The notes under the pieces were generated by a model. The model was not told the origin of the DNA and did not search any database. It saw nothing but the letters and a program-made list of their open reading frames with translations. A DNA stretch of 64,000 bases from Chromatium okenii (GTDB lineage Bacteria; Pseudomonadota; Gammaproteobacteria; Chromatiales; Chromatiaceae). The DNA lies in contig NZ_NRRQ01000011.1 in NCBI RefSeq assembly GCF_016583745.1, positions 24,899-88,898 on the forward strand. The letters run 5' to 3'. This document shows, one piece after another, positions 1 to 9,028 of the stretch. Within the stretch, counting starts at the first letter, position 1. Each line of letters opens with the position of its first letter. The translations under genes and the position numbers were made by a program.

Positions 1-221
1 CGATATTCATACACGGTCGTGGCGCCAGATTCGGTGATGGTGATGTCCGGCTCTACCGCGTCATCGGTCAGCGGCGACGGCTCAACGCTCGGCGCTTGGA
101 GAAAACCACCGCCAGTGGTTGCAGCATCATCCGGTGCCGCAGCGTCGGATTGGGCGGCAGCGTTGGCGCTGGTCAGCGCGAAAAGGACAGTGAACAAAAT
201 ACGATTGCGCAAAGAAATCAC
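1..221 (-). CDS. DUF2782 family secreted protein, 3' end outside window
   Basis: The reading frame is open from a GTG at 221 to the window edge, giving about 73 residues. It starts with a signal peptide (a hydrophobic stretch ending near SANAAAQ), continues with an Ala/Pro-rich linker, and ends in ITITESGATTVYEYR. That ending resembles the conserved core of DUF2782, a family of small periplasmic proteins found in Gammaproteobacteria. No ATG lies in frame after the preceding stop, so GTG is the most likely start. Function is unknown. The gene lies 58 bp beyond the folB stop on the same strand and may be co-transcribed with it. Confidence 0.6.
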   Translation of the reverse strand, partial: MISLRNRILFTVLFALTSANAAAQSDAAAPDDAATTGGGFLQAPSVEPSPLTDDAVEPDITITESGATTVYEY

Positions 222-279
222 CGTGATCTCATTAAAAAAGATCAGTCATGGTAAAGCCAAACTCGGTCAGACGGGCGCA

Positions 280-633
280 TCAACGGCTGCCGCGCTCAAT
301 CACCACGCCGACATCCACGCCCGCGCCGACCGCATCCGGTTTGTGCAGCGTCAGGCGCAGCCAGCCGATGTTGAATTCCTCACGCAGGCGAGCGGCGCAG
401 TGTTCGGCCAGCGTTTCAACCAGCTCAAAACGGTTGTTCATCACCAATTCCGTCAGGCGAGCGGTGACGGCGGCATAATCAAGCGCGTCGGCGATCCGAT
501 CAGTGGCAGCAGCGCGGGCGATGTCGCTGGCTAATTCGAGATCAACAATGAGCGGGCGACGCTGCTGCTTTTCCCAGTCGTGAATACCGATGATCGCGTC
601 AATCCGCACACCGCGAATAAAAACTACGTCCAT
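280..633 (-). CDS. folB: Dihydroneopterin aldolase
   Basis: FolB cleaves 7,8-dihydroneopterin to 6-hydroxymethyl-dihydropterin and glycolaldehyde in cytosolic folate synthesis. The 117-residue protein has the usual family length. It opens with DVVFIRGVRIDAIIGIHDWE, the typical FolB start including the conserved IGIHDWE, and has the conserved ALDYAAV segment (residues about 50-56) and VETLAEHCA (72-80), with LHKPDAV near the C-terminus. ATG at 633. The gene is divergent from plsY with an 84-bp spacer, a common arrangement in Gammaproteobacteria. Confidence 0.93.
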   Translation of the reverse strand: MDVVFIRGVRIDAIIGIHDWEKQQRRPLIVDLELASDIARAAATDRIADALDYAAVTARLTELVMNNRFELVETLAEHCAARLREEFNIGWLRLTLHKPDAVGAGVDVGVVIERGSR

Positions 634-717
634 TATTTTGCTCCAAAGTGATATTGCTTAATTGCCGTTAATTTGGCGTAATCTACCGCACATTTCATTC
701 TGCTTGTATTGCTTACC

Positions 718-1329
718 ATGATGATGATTAGTGTTGCACTTGTGATTGCTGCTTATTTACTCGGTTCCATTTCCAGCGCGATTGTGGTGTGTCGGTTAAT
801 GCGACTGCCTGATCCGCGCACCCAAGGTTCCAATAATCCGGGTGCCACCAACGTGTTGCGGATTGGCGGCAAAAAGCCAGCCGCCATCACGCTGGTGGGC
901 GATAGCCTCAAAGGTCTCATTCCGATGCTGTTGGGACACGCGCTGGGAGTGGGGCCGCTGGCGCTGGCAGCGATTGGTTTAGCGGCATTTCTCGGTCATC
1001 TATATCCGCTGTTTTTCGGTTTTCAGGGCGGCAAAGGTGTGGCAACGGCGCTGGGAGTGCAATTTGGGCTGCACTGGTCGATTGGGCTGGCGGTGGCGGC
1101 GATCTGGCTGTTTGTCGCCAAGGTGCTGAAAATTTCCTCACTCGCGGCGTTGATTTCGATGACGTTAGCGCCGTTGCTGGTGTGGCTGCTGTGGCCGGAG
1201 CCAACGGAGGTGCGAGTGCTGGTGGGAATGCAGTTGGTGATGAGCGGGCTGTTGGTGTGGCGGCATCGCAGCAACATTCAAAAATTGCTGACGGGGCAGG
1301 AGGGGCGTTTAACGAATTCGCCTGATTAA
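718..1329 (+). CDS. plsY: Glycerol-3-phosphate acyltransferase PlsY
   Basis: PlsY is an integral membrane enzyme that transfers the acyl group from acyl-phosphate to glycerol-3-phosphate, the first step of phospholipid synthesis. The 203-residue product has several hydrophobic segments and the three signature loops: GSISSAIVVCR near the N-terminus, GSNNPGATNVLR at about residues 37-48, and GHLYPLFFGFQGGKGVATALG at about 93-113. The start is one of three consecutive ATG codons at 718-726; an in-frame TTG at 709 is less likely. Divergent from folB. Confidence 0.95.
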   Translation: MMMISVALVIAAYLLGSISSAIVVCRLMRLPDPRTQGSNNPGATNVLRIGGKKPAAITLVGDSLKGLIPMLLGHALGVGPLALAAIGLAAFLGHLYPLFFGFQGGKGVATALGVQFGLHWSIGLAVAAIWLFVAKVLKISSLAALISMTLAPLLVWLLWPEPTEVRVLVGMQLVMSGLLVWRHRSNIQKLLTGQEGRLTNSPD

Positions 1330-1354
1330 CGCCCGTCCCGTCATATCGGTGCGG

Positions 1355-2440
1355 TTATTTGCGCCGCCGCACCGCCTGCATGAAATTCGCCATCGGTGAT
1401 TCGGCGACGTTCCACCACACGTCAGACCGCTGTTGGAAGGTGCGCATCGACTCGTAAAGTGCCTTAAATGTCGGATTTTGCGCAGATTCTTCGGCATAAA
1501 TCTGCTGCGCCACATCGTAGGCTTTGAGCAACACATCATCGGGAAAACGGCGCAATTCCGCGCCGTTTTGCAGCAACCGCTGCAACGCCGGCGGATTTTT
1601 AGCATCGTAAGCGGCAAGCATCAGCAGATGCGCTTCCTGCGCGGCGACGGTGAACGCAGCTTGATAGGGCGGCGGCAACGCCTCCCACTGCGCCTTGTTC
1701 ACATAAAACACCAGATGCGTGCCGGTTTCCCACCAGCCGGGCGCGTAGTAATACTTCGCAACCTTTTGAAATCCCAGCTTTTCATCGTCATACGGCACCG
1801 TCCACTCTGCCGCATCAATCGCGCCGCGCTCCAGCGCCGGATAAATTTCTCCGCCCGGCAACGACTGCGGCACCGCGCCCAGCCGCGAGAAAATTTCCGC
1901 CCCAAAGCCGGGGATGCGGATTTTCAAGCCTTGCAAATCCGCCAACGACTTGATTTCTTTACGAAACCAGCCGCCCATCTGCGCACCGGTGCTGCCGCCG
2001 GGAAAATGCACGAGGTTGTATTCGGCAAACAATTCGCGCAACAGCGCCATCCCGCCGCCTTCGTATAACCACGCCGTCATCTGGCGCGTATTGAGACCAA
2101 ATGGCCAAGTGCTTTCCAACGCCAATGCCTTATTTTTACCGTAGTAATAATAAGATGCTGTGTGTCCGCATTCGACGGTATTTTGCTGCACCGCATCGAG
2201 CACGCCGAATGCGGGCACCAATTCGCCGCCAGCGAATACGCGAATCTCAAAACGTCCATCCGTCAATTCAGCGACGCGCTTGGCTAATACTTCCGCTGCG
2301 CCATAAATAGTATCGAGGCTTTTGGGAAAGCTCGACGCCATGCGCCATTTCATTGCTGGCGCGGCAGCCAGTGCGGGTGCGGCAATACCAGCGGCAAGCG
2401 CCCCAATACCAGCAGTTTTCAAAAAATCCCGTCGTTGCAT
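1355..2440 (-). CDS. TRAP transporter substrate-binding protein (DctP/TakP type)
   Basis: This 361-residue protein begins with a twin-arginine-type leader (QRRDFLKTAG, then an Ala-rich hydrophobic segment ending PALAAAP). The mature part carries TRAP solute-receptor features: MASSFPKSLDTIYG, the helix GAEIFSRLGAVPQSLPGGEIY, and ERGAIDAAEWTVPYDD, the segment that clamps carboxylate ligands in TakP-like receptors. It is probably a periplasmic receptor for a 2-oxo acid or similar monocarboxylate. No DctQ or DctM membrane partner is nearby, so its transporter must be encoded elsewhere. Its position immediately downstream of pycB (18 bp) is suggestive of pyruvate-related uptake, but this is inference. 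Confidence 0.88.
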   Translation of the reverse strand: MQRRDFLKTAGIGALAAGIAAPALAAAPAMKWRMASSFPKSLDTIYGAAEVLAKRVAELTDGRFEIRVFAGGELVPAFGVLDAVQQNTVECGHTASYYYYGKNKALALESTWPFGLNTRQMTAWLYEGGGMALLRELFAEYNLVHFPGGSTGAQMGGWFRKEIKSLADLQGLKIRIPGFGAEIFSRLGAVPQSLPGGEIYPALERGAIDAAEWTVPYDDEKLGFQKVAKYYYAPGWWETGTHLVFYVNKAQWEALPPPYQAAFTVAAQEAHLLMLAAYDAKNPPALQRLLQNGAELRRFPDDVLLKAYDVAQQIYAEESAQNPTFKALYESMRTFQQRSDVWWNVAESPMANFMQAVRRRK

Positions 2441-2458
2441 TACAAATCCCCATTCAAA

Positions 2459-4279
2459 TTAAGCAGTGATTTCTAATAACACTTCATCTGGATTGACTGC
2501 ATCACCTTTAATGACATACAGCGCCGTCACCGTGCCACTGATTGGCGCTTGAATCTCAGTTTCCATCTTCATTGCTTCCGTCACCAATAGCGATTGTCCG
2601 GCAGTCACACGGTCGCCTTCTTTAATTAACACATCCACGATATTGCCCGGCATTGACGTCGAAACATGACCGGGTTGCGTGGGTTTAGGACGCCGCCCCA
2701 CAATCGCTTTTTTTACTGCGCCCTGCGTTCCACCAGTCAATACCACTTCATCAAGCGTCTCAACGACAACTTCTTCCGGGACATCATCAATGGTGAAATA
2801 AAAATGTCGATCTGCCTGATTTTTATGACCGGTGCCAGTGACCTTCACATGATAGGTTTCGCCATGCACCGCGATATTAAATTCTGTCGGCGCAGTACGC
2901 ACATCTCCTTGAATTGGTGAAGGTTCTAACGCTTCTGGCTGCAAAGTACCAGCGGCGCGGTGTTCCAAAAAGCTGCGCCCGATTTCAGGAAACATCGCAT
3001 AAGTCAAAATATCTTCATCCGAGTGCGCCAATTCACCAATCTCATGGCGCAAGCGTTCCAATTCCGGTTTTAATAAATCAGCCGGACGACAATCAATTAA
3101 CTCTTCATTGCCAATTGCCTGTTGTTGCAGCGTTGGATTCACAGCCGCTGGCGCACGTCCATAACGCCCCTGCAAATACAACTTCACTTCGTTGGTAATG
3201 GTTTGATAACGCTGATCAGTCAATACGTTTAGCACCGCTTGTGTGCCGACAATTTGCGAAGTCGGCGTCACCAGTGGCGGATAACCGAGGTCTTTACGGA
3301 CGCGGGGAATTTCTTCCAATACTGCGCTCATGCGCTCCAGTGAATTCTGTTCTTTCAATTGATTGGCAAGATTGGAAATCATACCACCGGGAACTTGATT
3401 AACCTGCACCCGCGTATCAACACCAGTAAATTCACTCTCGAATTGATGATATTTCTTGCGCACCTGATAAAAATACAGCCCCACTGCTTGCACTGCTTCT
3501 AAATTCAAGCCGGTGTCGTATTCAGTACCACGCAACGCAGCAATTAAACTTTCAGTCGGCGGATGCGAAGTGCCGCCTGCCATAGAAGAAATTGCCGTAT
3601 CTAAACCATCGCAGCCATTTTCAATCGCTTTCAAATGGCACATATCCGCCAAACCTGAAGTCGCGTGCGAATGTAAATGCAGCGGCAAATCGACGTGATC
3701 TTTTAAGGCTTTCACCAATTCAGCGGTCACATACGGCGTCAATAATCCCGCCATATCTTTAATGGCAATTGAATCACAACCCATCGCCGCTAATTCACGT
3801 CCCATTGCCACAAAACCAGCAACATTATGCACTGGACTGACGGTATAACAAATGGTGCCCTGCGCGTGTTTACCTGCCGCTTTGGTGGCTTCAATTGCAG
3901 TTTGTAAATTGCGCAAATCATTTAACGCATCAAAGATACGAAAAACATCCATGCCATTCGTTGCGGCGCGAGCAATAAATGCCCGCACCACGTCATCAGA
4001 ATAATGGCGATAACCGAGCAAATTTTGCCCACGCAATAACATTTGTAGGCGCGTATTCGGTAATGCCTCACGCAATTGGCGCAAGCGTTCCCACGGGTCT
4101 TCTTTTAAGAAGCGCACACACGCATCAAAGGTTGCGCCGCCCCAACATTCTAATGACCAATAGCCAATGGCATCCAATTTGGCGCAAATCGGCAGCATGT
4201 CTTCAGTACGCATCCGCGTGGCATGAAGAGATTGATGGGCGTCGCGTAAAACGACATCAGTAATTTTGATTTTCGGCAT
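2459..4279 (-). CDS. pycB: Pyruvate carboxylase subunit B / oxaloacetate decarboxylase alpha subunit
   Basis: The 606-residue protein has an N-terminal carboxyltransferase TIM barrel (starts KITDVVLRDAHQSLHATRMR), the conserved carboxyltransferase domain, and a C-terminal biotinyl domain with the AMKM biotinylation site (Lys about 571). With a partner biotin carboxylase (pycA, 7478-8896) it would form a two-subunit pyruvate carboxylase making oxaloacetate; without it, the family also serves as OadA of Na+-pumping decarboxylases. No oadB or oadG is present, and a biotin carboxylase gene lies upstream on the same strand, so PycB is preferred. Start at the MPKIK ATG (4279), preceded by an AAGAGCGAG-like ribosome site; a longer frame reaches 4315. 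The helicase gene separates it from pycA. Confidence 0.9.
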   Translation of the reverse strand: MPKIKITDVVLRDAHQSLHATRMRTEDMLPICAKLDAIGYWSLECWGGATFDACVRFLKEDPWERLRQLREALPNTRLQMLLRGQNLLGYRHYSDDVVRAFIARAATNGMDVFRIFDALNDLRNLQTAIEATKAAGKHAQGTICYTVSPVHNVAGFVAMGRELAAMGCDSIAIKDMAGLLTPYVTAELVKALKDHVDLPLHLHSHATSGLADMCHLKAIENGCDGLDTAISSMAGGTSHPPTESLIAALRGTEYDTGLNLEAVQAVGLYFYQVRKKYHQFESEFTGVDTRVQVNQVPGGMISNLANQLKEQNSLERMSAVLEEIPRVRKDLGYPPLVTPTSQIVGTQAVLNVLTDQRYQTITNEVKLYLQGRYGRAPAAVNPTLQQQAIGNEELIDCRPADLLKPELERLRHEIGELAHSDEDILTYAMFPEIGRSFLEHRAAGTLQPEALEPSPIQGDVRTAPTEFNIAVHGETYHVKVTGTGHKNQADRHFYFTIDDVPEEVVVETLDEVVLTGGTQGAVKKAIVGRRPKPTQPGHVSTSMPGNIVDVLIKEGDRVTAGQSLLVTEAMKMETEIQAPISGTVTALYVIKGDAVNPDEVLLEITA

Positions 4280-4407
4280 GGTCTCGCTCTTAATAAGAAA
4301 TGGGCTAATCTGCAAAATAGAAAAATTCTGACCAATTCAAAACTAAAAAATTAGGCTTGAAGGTCAATGATTTTTAGAGCTTTTTATTCCGTATATCACT
4401 AAAAATT

Positions 4408-4413
4408 ATTATA
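4408..4413 (-). promoter_or_regulatory. Candidate -10 element for pycB
   Basis: A perfect TATAAT on the minus strand lies just after the helicase stop and about 130 bp upstream of the pycB start. I see no good -35 at the right spacing, although a TG sits directly before the hexamer. It could give pycB its own promoter now that the helicase gene separates it from pycA. The surrounding DNA is AT-rich, so a chance match is possible. Confidence 0.3.
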
Positions 4414-4436
4414 CAGAAAATTTTAACTAACATTCT

Positions 4437-7139
4437 CTAAATTTTCCAATTATTGACAAACAAGTGACGTAAACTGACGATAGCATCAGGTAAAGAATCA
4501 GTGCAAGTCATCCCTAAATAAGTTGCGGCGCGGGTAGCGCCTACATACAAATACTTATCAAAAAGCTGTGATTGCAAATGTGCAAGGCGATCAATGCCAA
4601 TAAAAAAGACAGCCTCAAATTCAAGCCCTTTAATGTGTTGAACGTCAAAAACCCGAACATCCGTATCCTGTCCTCTAGTTTGACCCTTATGACAGGCAAT
4701 AACCTGAATGTTAACCTCTTCTAAAATGCTGTTCAGCTCGTTAGCAAGTGGTTCAACATCATTTTCATCGCAAACAAGAATAGCAATAGAGGGTAACTTT
4801 TTAACCAATTTTTCAATTTCTTGAATGCGTAACGCCAACCAGTCTACAATAGCATGATCTGTAGCATTTTCTAGTAACACAGGTGAAACACAATCATTAT
4901 TAACATACTTAGGTAAAATGACATCTTGTTCTTGTCCACCAAAGGCTAGAATTACAGATCGAGCCAGTTCATTAAGTTGGCTGCTTTGCCGATACGCAAC
5001 GTTAATTTTTTTAACATCAATTATTCTATTGGTGTTTGAAAAAATCCAATGTATTTCTTTCTCAGAACGTGTACCCCAAGTGGTTAGTCGTTGGTTAAAA
5101 TCTCCACAAGCAAAAAAAGAACGCACTTGCGGGTGCGAAAGATTAGCCATACAGGCAAGTTGTATAGGAGAAAAATCAGTTGCTTCGTCAACAAAAATTT
5201 GATTACGAAAAATAAATTCTATTTCTCTCAAATATGAAAAAGAAGGCTTATCAATGTTTCTAAGGATATTCTTGTTAAGAAAAAATTCACTAGCATTTCT
5301 GAGTATCATTAACAAAATGGTATCTAATTCCAGAGGATGCAAATCTGTGGAAGTAAAGCCATCCTTGAAATACCATTGGCTTTCCTGCTGTCTTTGCCTT
5401 CTAAAAACACGATATTTTTTTGGGATGTCAGCTAGGATCGGTTTTACAAAACGCCGAGCACTTGATTGCATTACTAAGCTATTGCCTATAACTTTATAAT
5501 CTTCTTTACTCAGTCCTCGATTGCCTAACCACTGAATCACTTTTGCATTGCGAGTATCTTTTCTGAGAGAACTCTCATTAACAACAGCTCGTGCTTGAGC
5601 TTTTACTGCTGATTTATACACATCCAGAGCTTGTTTTCGCGTGGTCAGCGGTTGCTGCGCTTCATCGTCTTGGTCTTCAAAATCGTCTTGATCTTCAATC
5701 TCATTCTGGCTGAGATGACTGATAAATTCTGCTAGTTCTTCGAGAAAATTTCTGTTCTTGCTACGTTGATGCTTGACAGCGTCTTCAATTCTTTTTTCGA
5801 TATTGCCTTTTATTTGCTCTAAGTGTTTTTGAACGAGATGCACTTCTAAAACGAAAGACACTGAAATGTTTGGTAAATTTTGCCATTTTGTAAATTTTTT
5901 CAATGTGGATATTAACCGTTTCCCAACAGTAGCGATTTTATCATCGTGGCTATTGGCTATATTTTCGGCAGATTGATGTAACTCTTCAAAAAGAGTTGTG
6001 TGATACCACGCATTAAAATCTTCAAACCAACCGACTAAGTTAGTAAAGACTTCATCATTTAGGGTTTTAGCAGATTCTTTAAGAGTATAGCCACCAGCAT
6101 TGGAACTGGTTGTTTTTAAGATGCCAAGCGTATTTCTTGCTAAAGCCTTTCGATAATCAACCCAAGTTTTAACGTTACTATCAGGTGCTGGAACATGCTC
6201 TCGATTAAAAGCCTCTTTAAGATATTGCTTTAGCAACTCCGTAGGTGTGAACATCAACCAATTTTGAGCATGTGGAATTTCTGTTTTTACAGAATCAATA
6301 ATATCTTTTTCATCTTCATTAAGATATTTTTCGTCTAGTTTTTGACTAAGCCGCCGGATTAAAGTTGTTGTTTTACCCGTACCAGGGGAGCCAAGAATGA
6401 GTAGCCGTGCATCCAAGGGTAGCCGAAAAATTTCATCTTGGTGCTGATCCAGAATAGGCTGATCGCGCAATTCCATTTTACCAATAATATTGCGACGAGT
6501 GCCCTCAAAAATATCTTTACGTAGTTGATCTTCTGCGAGAATTTCTTCGATACTATCTGCTTCCGCAAGCAGTGATCTCAGTGATTCAATCGGATAGTAT
6601 CCAGACTCACTAAATTTTTCACCATATGCCTCTGTATTTCTTGAATCCCATTGGTTATTTTCTAAGAAAGGGTGAAAACGAAATTTTTCGATAATTTCAA
6701 GCGTTTTTCCCCCCTCAGGAGTAGTGATATTTCCCTCAGCGCCGACATTTAAAGATGCCAAACGACCTATCGGGGATTTATAACTAGCGCATGTAAACCC
6801 TTTTATAGTTGGCGGCGTCTCACGGCAAATATAATAGGTTTCTTCTTCTCCCTCATCAGTCAGTCCTGTTACGCGAACTAGAACTGGTTCTTTAGCCAAA
6901 TGTGTGTAGTTGGCTTTACATCCGTCGCTGATTTTTTTAAGTTCATTAGACGCAGTAGAATTTGTGAAAGTGTTAACACAAGCAAATGATCCAAGGTCAG
7001 GAGAAAGTGAATCTCCCAGTGACTCCCGACAAGTATCTGCAACTGTTTTAAATACAGTTAGAGACTCATTAGCAACTTGTTTCAATTCGGGCATGATTCC
7101 CGTAGTTAAGTCCATACAACTCTCCACTGATTTACTCAC
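4437..7139 (-). CDS. Superfamily 1 (UvrD/HelD-like) DNA helicase
   Basis: A 900-residue protein. About 220 N-terminal residues are unrecognised, with several Cys and acidic stretches. The SF1 ATPase follows: Walker A GSPGTGKT at 250-257, a long insert with acidic repeats (DQDDFEDQDDEAQ), motif II as VDEATDF, motif III-like GDFNQRLTTWG, motif IV-like AYRQSSQL, and C-terminal motifs VQHIKGLEFEAVFF and YVGATRAATYLG. It is therefore a UvrD/HelD-type translocase. The base composition is clearly more AT-rich than the flanking pyc genes, and it lies between two genes that normally form one operon, which points to horizontal acquisition. A phage-defence role is possible, as for other lone SF1 helicases, but I do not recognise a named system. 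Confidence 0.8.
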   Translation of the reverse strand: MSKSVESCMDLTTGIMPELKQVANESLTVFKTVADTCRESLGDSLSPDLGSFACVNTFTNSTASNELKKISDGCKANYTHLAKEPVLVRVTGLTDEGEEETYYICRETPPTIKGFTCASYKSPIGRLASLNVGAEGNITTPEGGKTLEIIEKFRFHPFLENNQWDSRNTEAYGEKFSESGYYPIESLRSLLAEADSIEEILAEDQLRKDIFEGTRRNIIGKMELRDQPILDQHQDEIFRLPLDARLLILGSPGTGKTTTLIRRLSQKLDEKYLNEDEKDIIDSVKTEIPHAQNWLMFTPTELLKQYLKEAFNREHVPAPDSNVKTWVDYRKALARNTLGILKTTSSNAGGYTLKESAKTLNDEVFTNLVGWFEDFNAWYHTTLFEELHQSAENIANSHDDKIATVGKRLISTLKKFTKWQNLPNISVSFVLEVHLVQKHLEQIKGNIEKRIEDAVKHQRSKNRNFLEELAEFISHLSQNEIEDQDDFEDQDDEAQQPLTTRKQALDVYKSAVKAQARAVVNESSLRKDTRNAKVIQWLGNRGLSKEDYKVIGNSLVMQSSARRFVKPILADIPKKYRVFRRQRQQESQWYFKDGFTSTDLHPLELDTILLMILRNASEFFLNKNILRNIDKPSFSYLREIEFIFRNQIFVDEATDFSPIQLACMANLSHPQVRSFFACGDFNQRLTTWGTRSEKEIHWIFSNTNRIIDVKKINVAYRQSSQLNELARSVILAFGGQEQDVILPKYVNNDCVSPVLLENATDHAIVDWLALRIQEIEKLVKKLPSIAILVCDENDVEPLANELNSILEEVNIQVIACHKGQTRGQDTDVRVFDVQHIKGLEFEAVFFIGIDRLAHLQSQLFDKYLYVGATRAATYLGMTCTDSLPDAIVSLRHLFVNNWKI

Positions 7140-7287
7140 GCAACTCTACTCAGTTTTACTTCAAACTACTGAATAAGTCTGAGTTTTAAGGAAACATTGG
7201 TTAAATAGGTTTACGCGCCACATAAACAAAAAATAGCATATTAGAGCGACGCAAGCGAATAAATTACTATTTCCTTAATTTTTTACG

Positions 7288-7402
7288 TAGGATTTACGCA
7301 GTTGAATTTCTAAATGTTTGATTTTATTGAAGTCAGTTTGTGCGCCGCACAATCGCACTTCCATAAAAATCAACAACTTAACTTTCAACTGCGTAAATCC
7401 TA
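7288..7402. mobile_element. Candidate MITE with 17-bp terminal inverted repeats and TA flanks
   Basis: TAGGATTTACGCAGTTGAA at 7288-7306 and its exact reverse complement at 7384-7402 enclose 77 bp of AT-rich sequence with no ORF. Reading the outer TA on both sides as a target duplication leaves 17-bp perfect inverted repeats, the form expected of a miniature element mobilised by an IS630/Tc1-like transposase. It occupies most of the 338-bp gene-free stretch between pycA and the helicase (7140-7477). Apart from it I see only AT-rich sequence there. An alternative reading is a long-armed regulatory palindrome. Confidence 0.5.
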
Positions 7403-7477
7403 ATACGCTAGAGATACAAACAAGGACTGCTCGTAAAAGGTTTTTTTAGCAGTCAGTGATCTATTTTCCGCTACTAT

Positions 7478-8896
7478 TCATAAGCCAGCGTGCGCGGCAA
7501 TTGCCGCCGCTAATACCGCCGCAACATCTTCACGGCGACGCTTGGTTGAATACTCCAACAATTCGGGGTGCATTTCTAAAAAGCTGGTATTGAAATTGCC
7601 AGCGCGGAATTCAGGATGACGCAGAATTTCTTGATAAAACGGAATGGTGGTTTTCACTCCGTAAACGCCAATATCGCGCAGCGCCCGATCACCCCGACTG
7701 ACCACATCATCCCAATTTAATGCCCACACAATCACTTTTGCCAGCATCGAATCATAATGAGGCGGAATAGTATAACCGGTATAAATTGCGCCATCAGTGC
7801 GCACACCGGGACCGCCGGGCGCGTAATAACGGGAAATGCGCCCGAAGCTGGGTAAAAAGTTATTTTTAGGGTCTTCCGCATTAATACGGAATTGAATGGC
7901 AAAACCGCGTCGTTGAATATCATGCTGTTTGAAGCGCAGTGGTAAACCAGCCGCAATGCGGATTTGTTCCTCCACTAAATCAACGCCGGTGATCGTTTCA
8001 GTAATGGTGTGCTCGACTTGAATGCGTGTGTTCATTTCCATGAAATAAAAACGCCCATCAACATCGCGTAAAAATTCAATCGTTCCCGCGTTGGTATAAC
8101 CAACTGCTCGCGCTGCTAATACCGCTAAACCGCCAACGTATTGCCGTTCTGCTTCATCAATTTGCGGCGAGGGCGCGATTTCAATTAACTTTTGATTGCG
8201 GCGTTGAATTGAACAATCGCGCTCGTATAAATGAATGCAATTGCCATGCTGATCAGCGAGCACTTGCACTTCAATATGCTTCGGATTCACCACGCATTTT
8301 TCTAAAAACACCTCAGCACGTCCAAACGCTTTAGTCGCTTCTGAAATGACGCGCTCATAATTGTGGCGCAGCGCCTCAGCATCATCGCAGCGCCGAATGC
8401 CGCGCCCGCCGCCGCCAGATGTTGCTTTCAGCATCACCGGATAACCGATTTGAGCCGCGCAGTGCAGTGCCTCCTCAACATTTTCCAAGTTGCCGGGGCT
8501 GCCGGGCGTGACCGGAACGCCCGCTTTTTGCATCGCCAATCGCGCCTCGGTTTTGTCGCCCATTCGCGCAATCACCTCGGCAGTCGGGCCAATAAATGTC
8601 AGCCCGCGTCGCACGCAAGCCCTTGCCAGCTCTGGATTTTCTGACAAAAACCCGTAGCCCGGATGCACCGCATCGCAGCCCGTCGCCAGCGCCAGATTGA
8701 CGATGTTGTGGACGTTGAGATAACCCGCCAGCGGATCGCTGCCGAGGCTATAGGCTTCATCCGCTTTTTTAACGTGCAGTGAATGACGATCCGCTTCGGC
8801 ATAAATTGCCGCCGAGCGAATACCCATTTCGGCGCAGGCGCGAATCACTCGCACCGCAATCTCGCCGCGATTGGCGATTAAAATTTTACGCAGCAT
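7478..8896 (-). CDS. pycA: Biotin carboxylase, pyruvate carboxylase subunit A
   Basis: A 472-residue ATP-grasp biotin carboxylase. It starts MLRKILIANRGEIAVRVIRAC, has the glycine-rich ATP loop KATSGGGGRGIRRC (about 158-171), the biotin-carboxylase signature YFMEMNTRIQVEH and the C-terminal lid. It carboxylates the biotin of a partner carrier protein using ATP and bicarbonate. AccC is the close alternative. The nearby same-strand pycB gene (with its own biotinyl domain), the absence of accB, and the tail of about 20 residues beyond the AccC end favour a pyruvate carboxylase subunit. The pair normally sits side by side; here a helicase gene and a MITE-like repeat intervene. Confidence 0.88.
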   Translation of the reverse strand: MLRKILIANRGEIAVRVIRACAEMGIRSAAIYAEADRHSLHVKKADEAYSLGSDPLAGYLNVHNIVNLALATGCDAVHPGYGFLSENPELARACVRRGLTFIGPTAEVIARMGDKTEARLAMQKAGVPVTPGSPGNLENVEEALHCAAQIGYPVMLKATSGGGGRGIRRCDDAEALRHNYERVISEATKAFGRAEVFLEKCVVNPKHIEVQVLADQHGNCIHLYERDCSIQRRNQKLIEIAPSPQIDEAERQYVGGLAVLAARAVGYTNAGTIEFLRDVDGRFYFMEMNTRIQVEHTITETITGVDLVEEQIRIAAGLPLRFKQHDIQRRGFAIQFRINAEDPKNNFLPSFGRISRYYAPGGPGVRTDGAIYTGYTIPPHYDSMLAKVIVWALNWDDVVSRGDRALRDIGVYGVKTTIPFYQEILRHPEFRAGNFNTSFLEMHPELLEYSTKRRREDVAAVLAAAIAAHAGL

Positions 8897-9028
8897 TGAT
8901 GTTTAAGCCCTTAAATAACTGAATGAACATGCAGTTAATGGTGAATGCGCAAATGTGTTGCTGCGCTGCAATATCGCTGATTAAGTGAGTGCTGTAAAGC
9001 AAATTGAATTCTCTGTCACCGCGTGAAT

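Noticed and set aside
19..534. 171-residue plus-strand ORF at the window start
   Set aside because: It is antisense to folB and the DUF2782 gene, both of which match families; the plus-strand translation is low-complexity and unlike any family.
2459..4279. OadA subunit of a Na+-pumping oxaloacetate decarboxylase
   Set aside because: No oadB or oadG genes and a matching biotin carboxylase gene close by on the same strand; pyruvate carboxylase is more likely.
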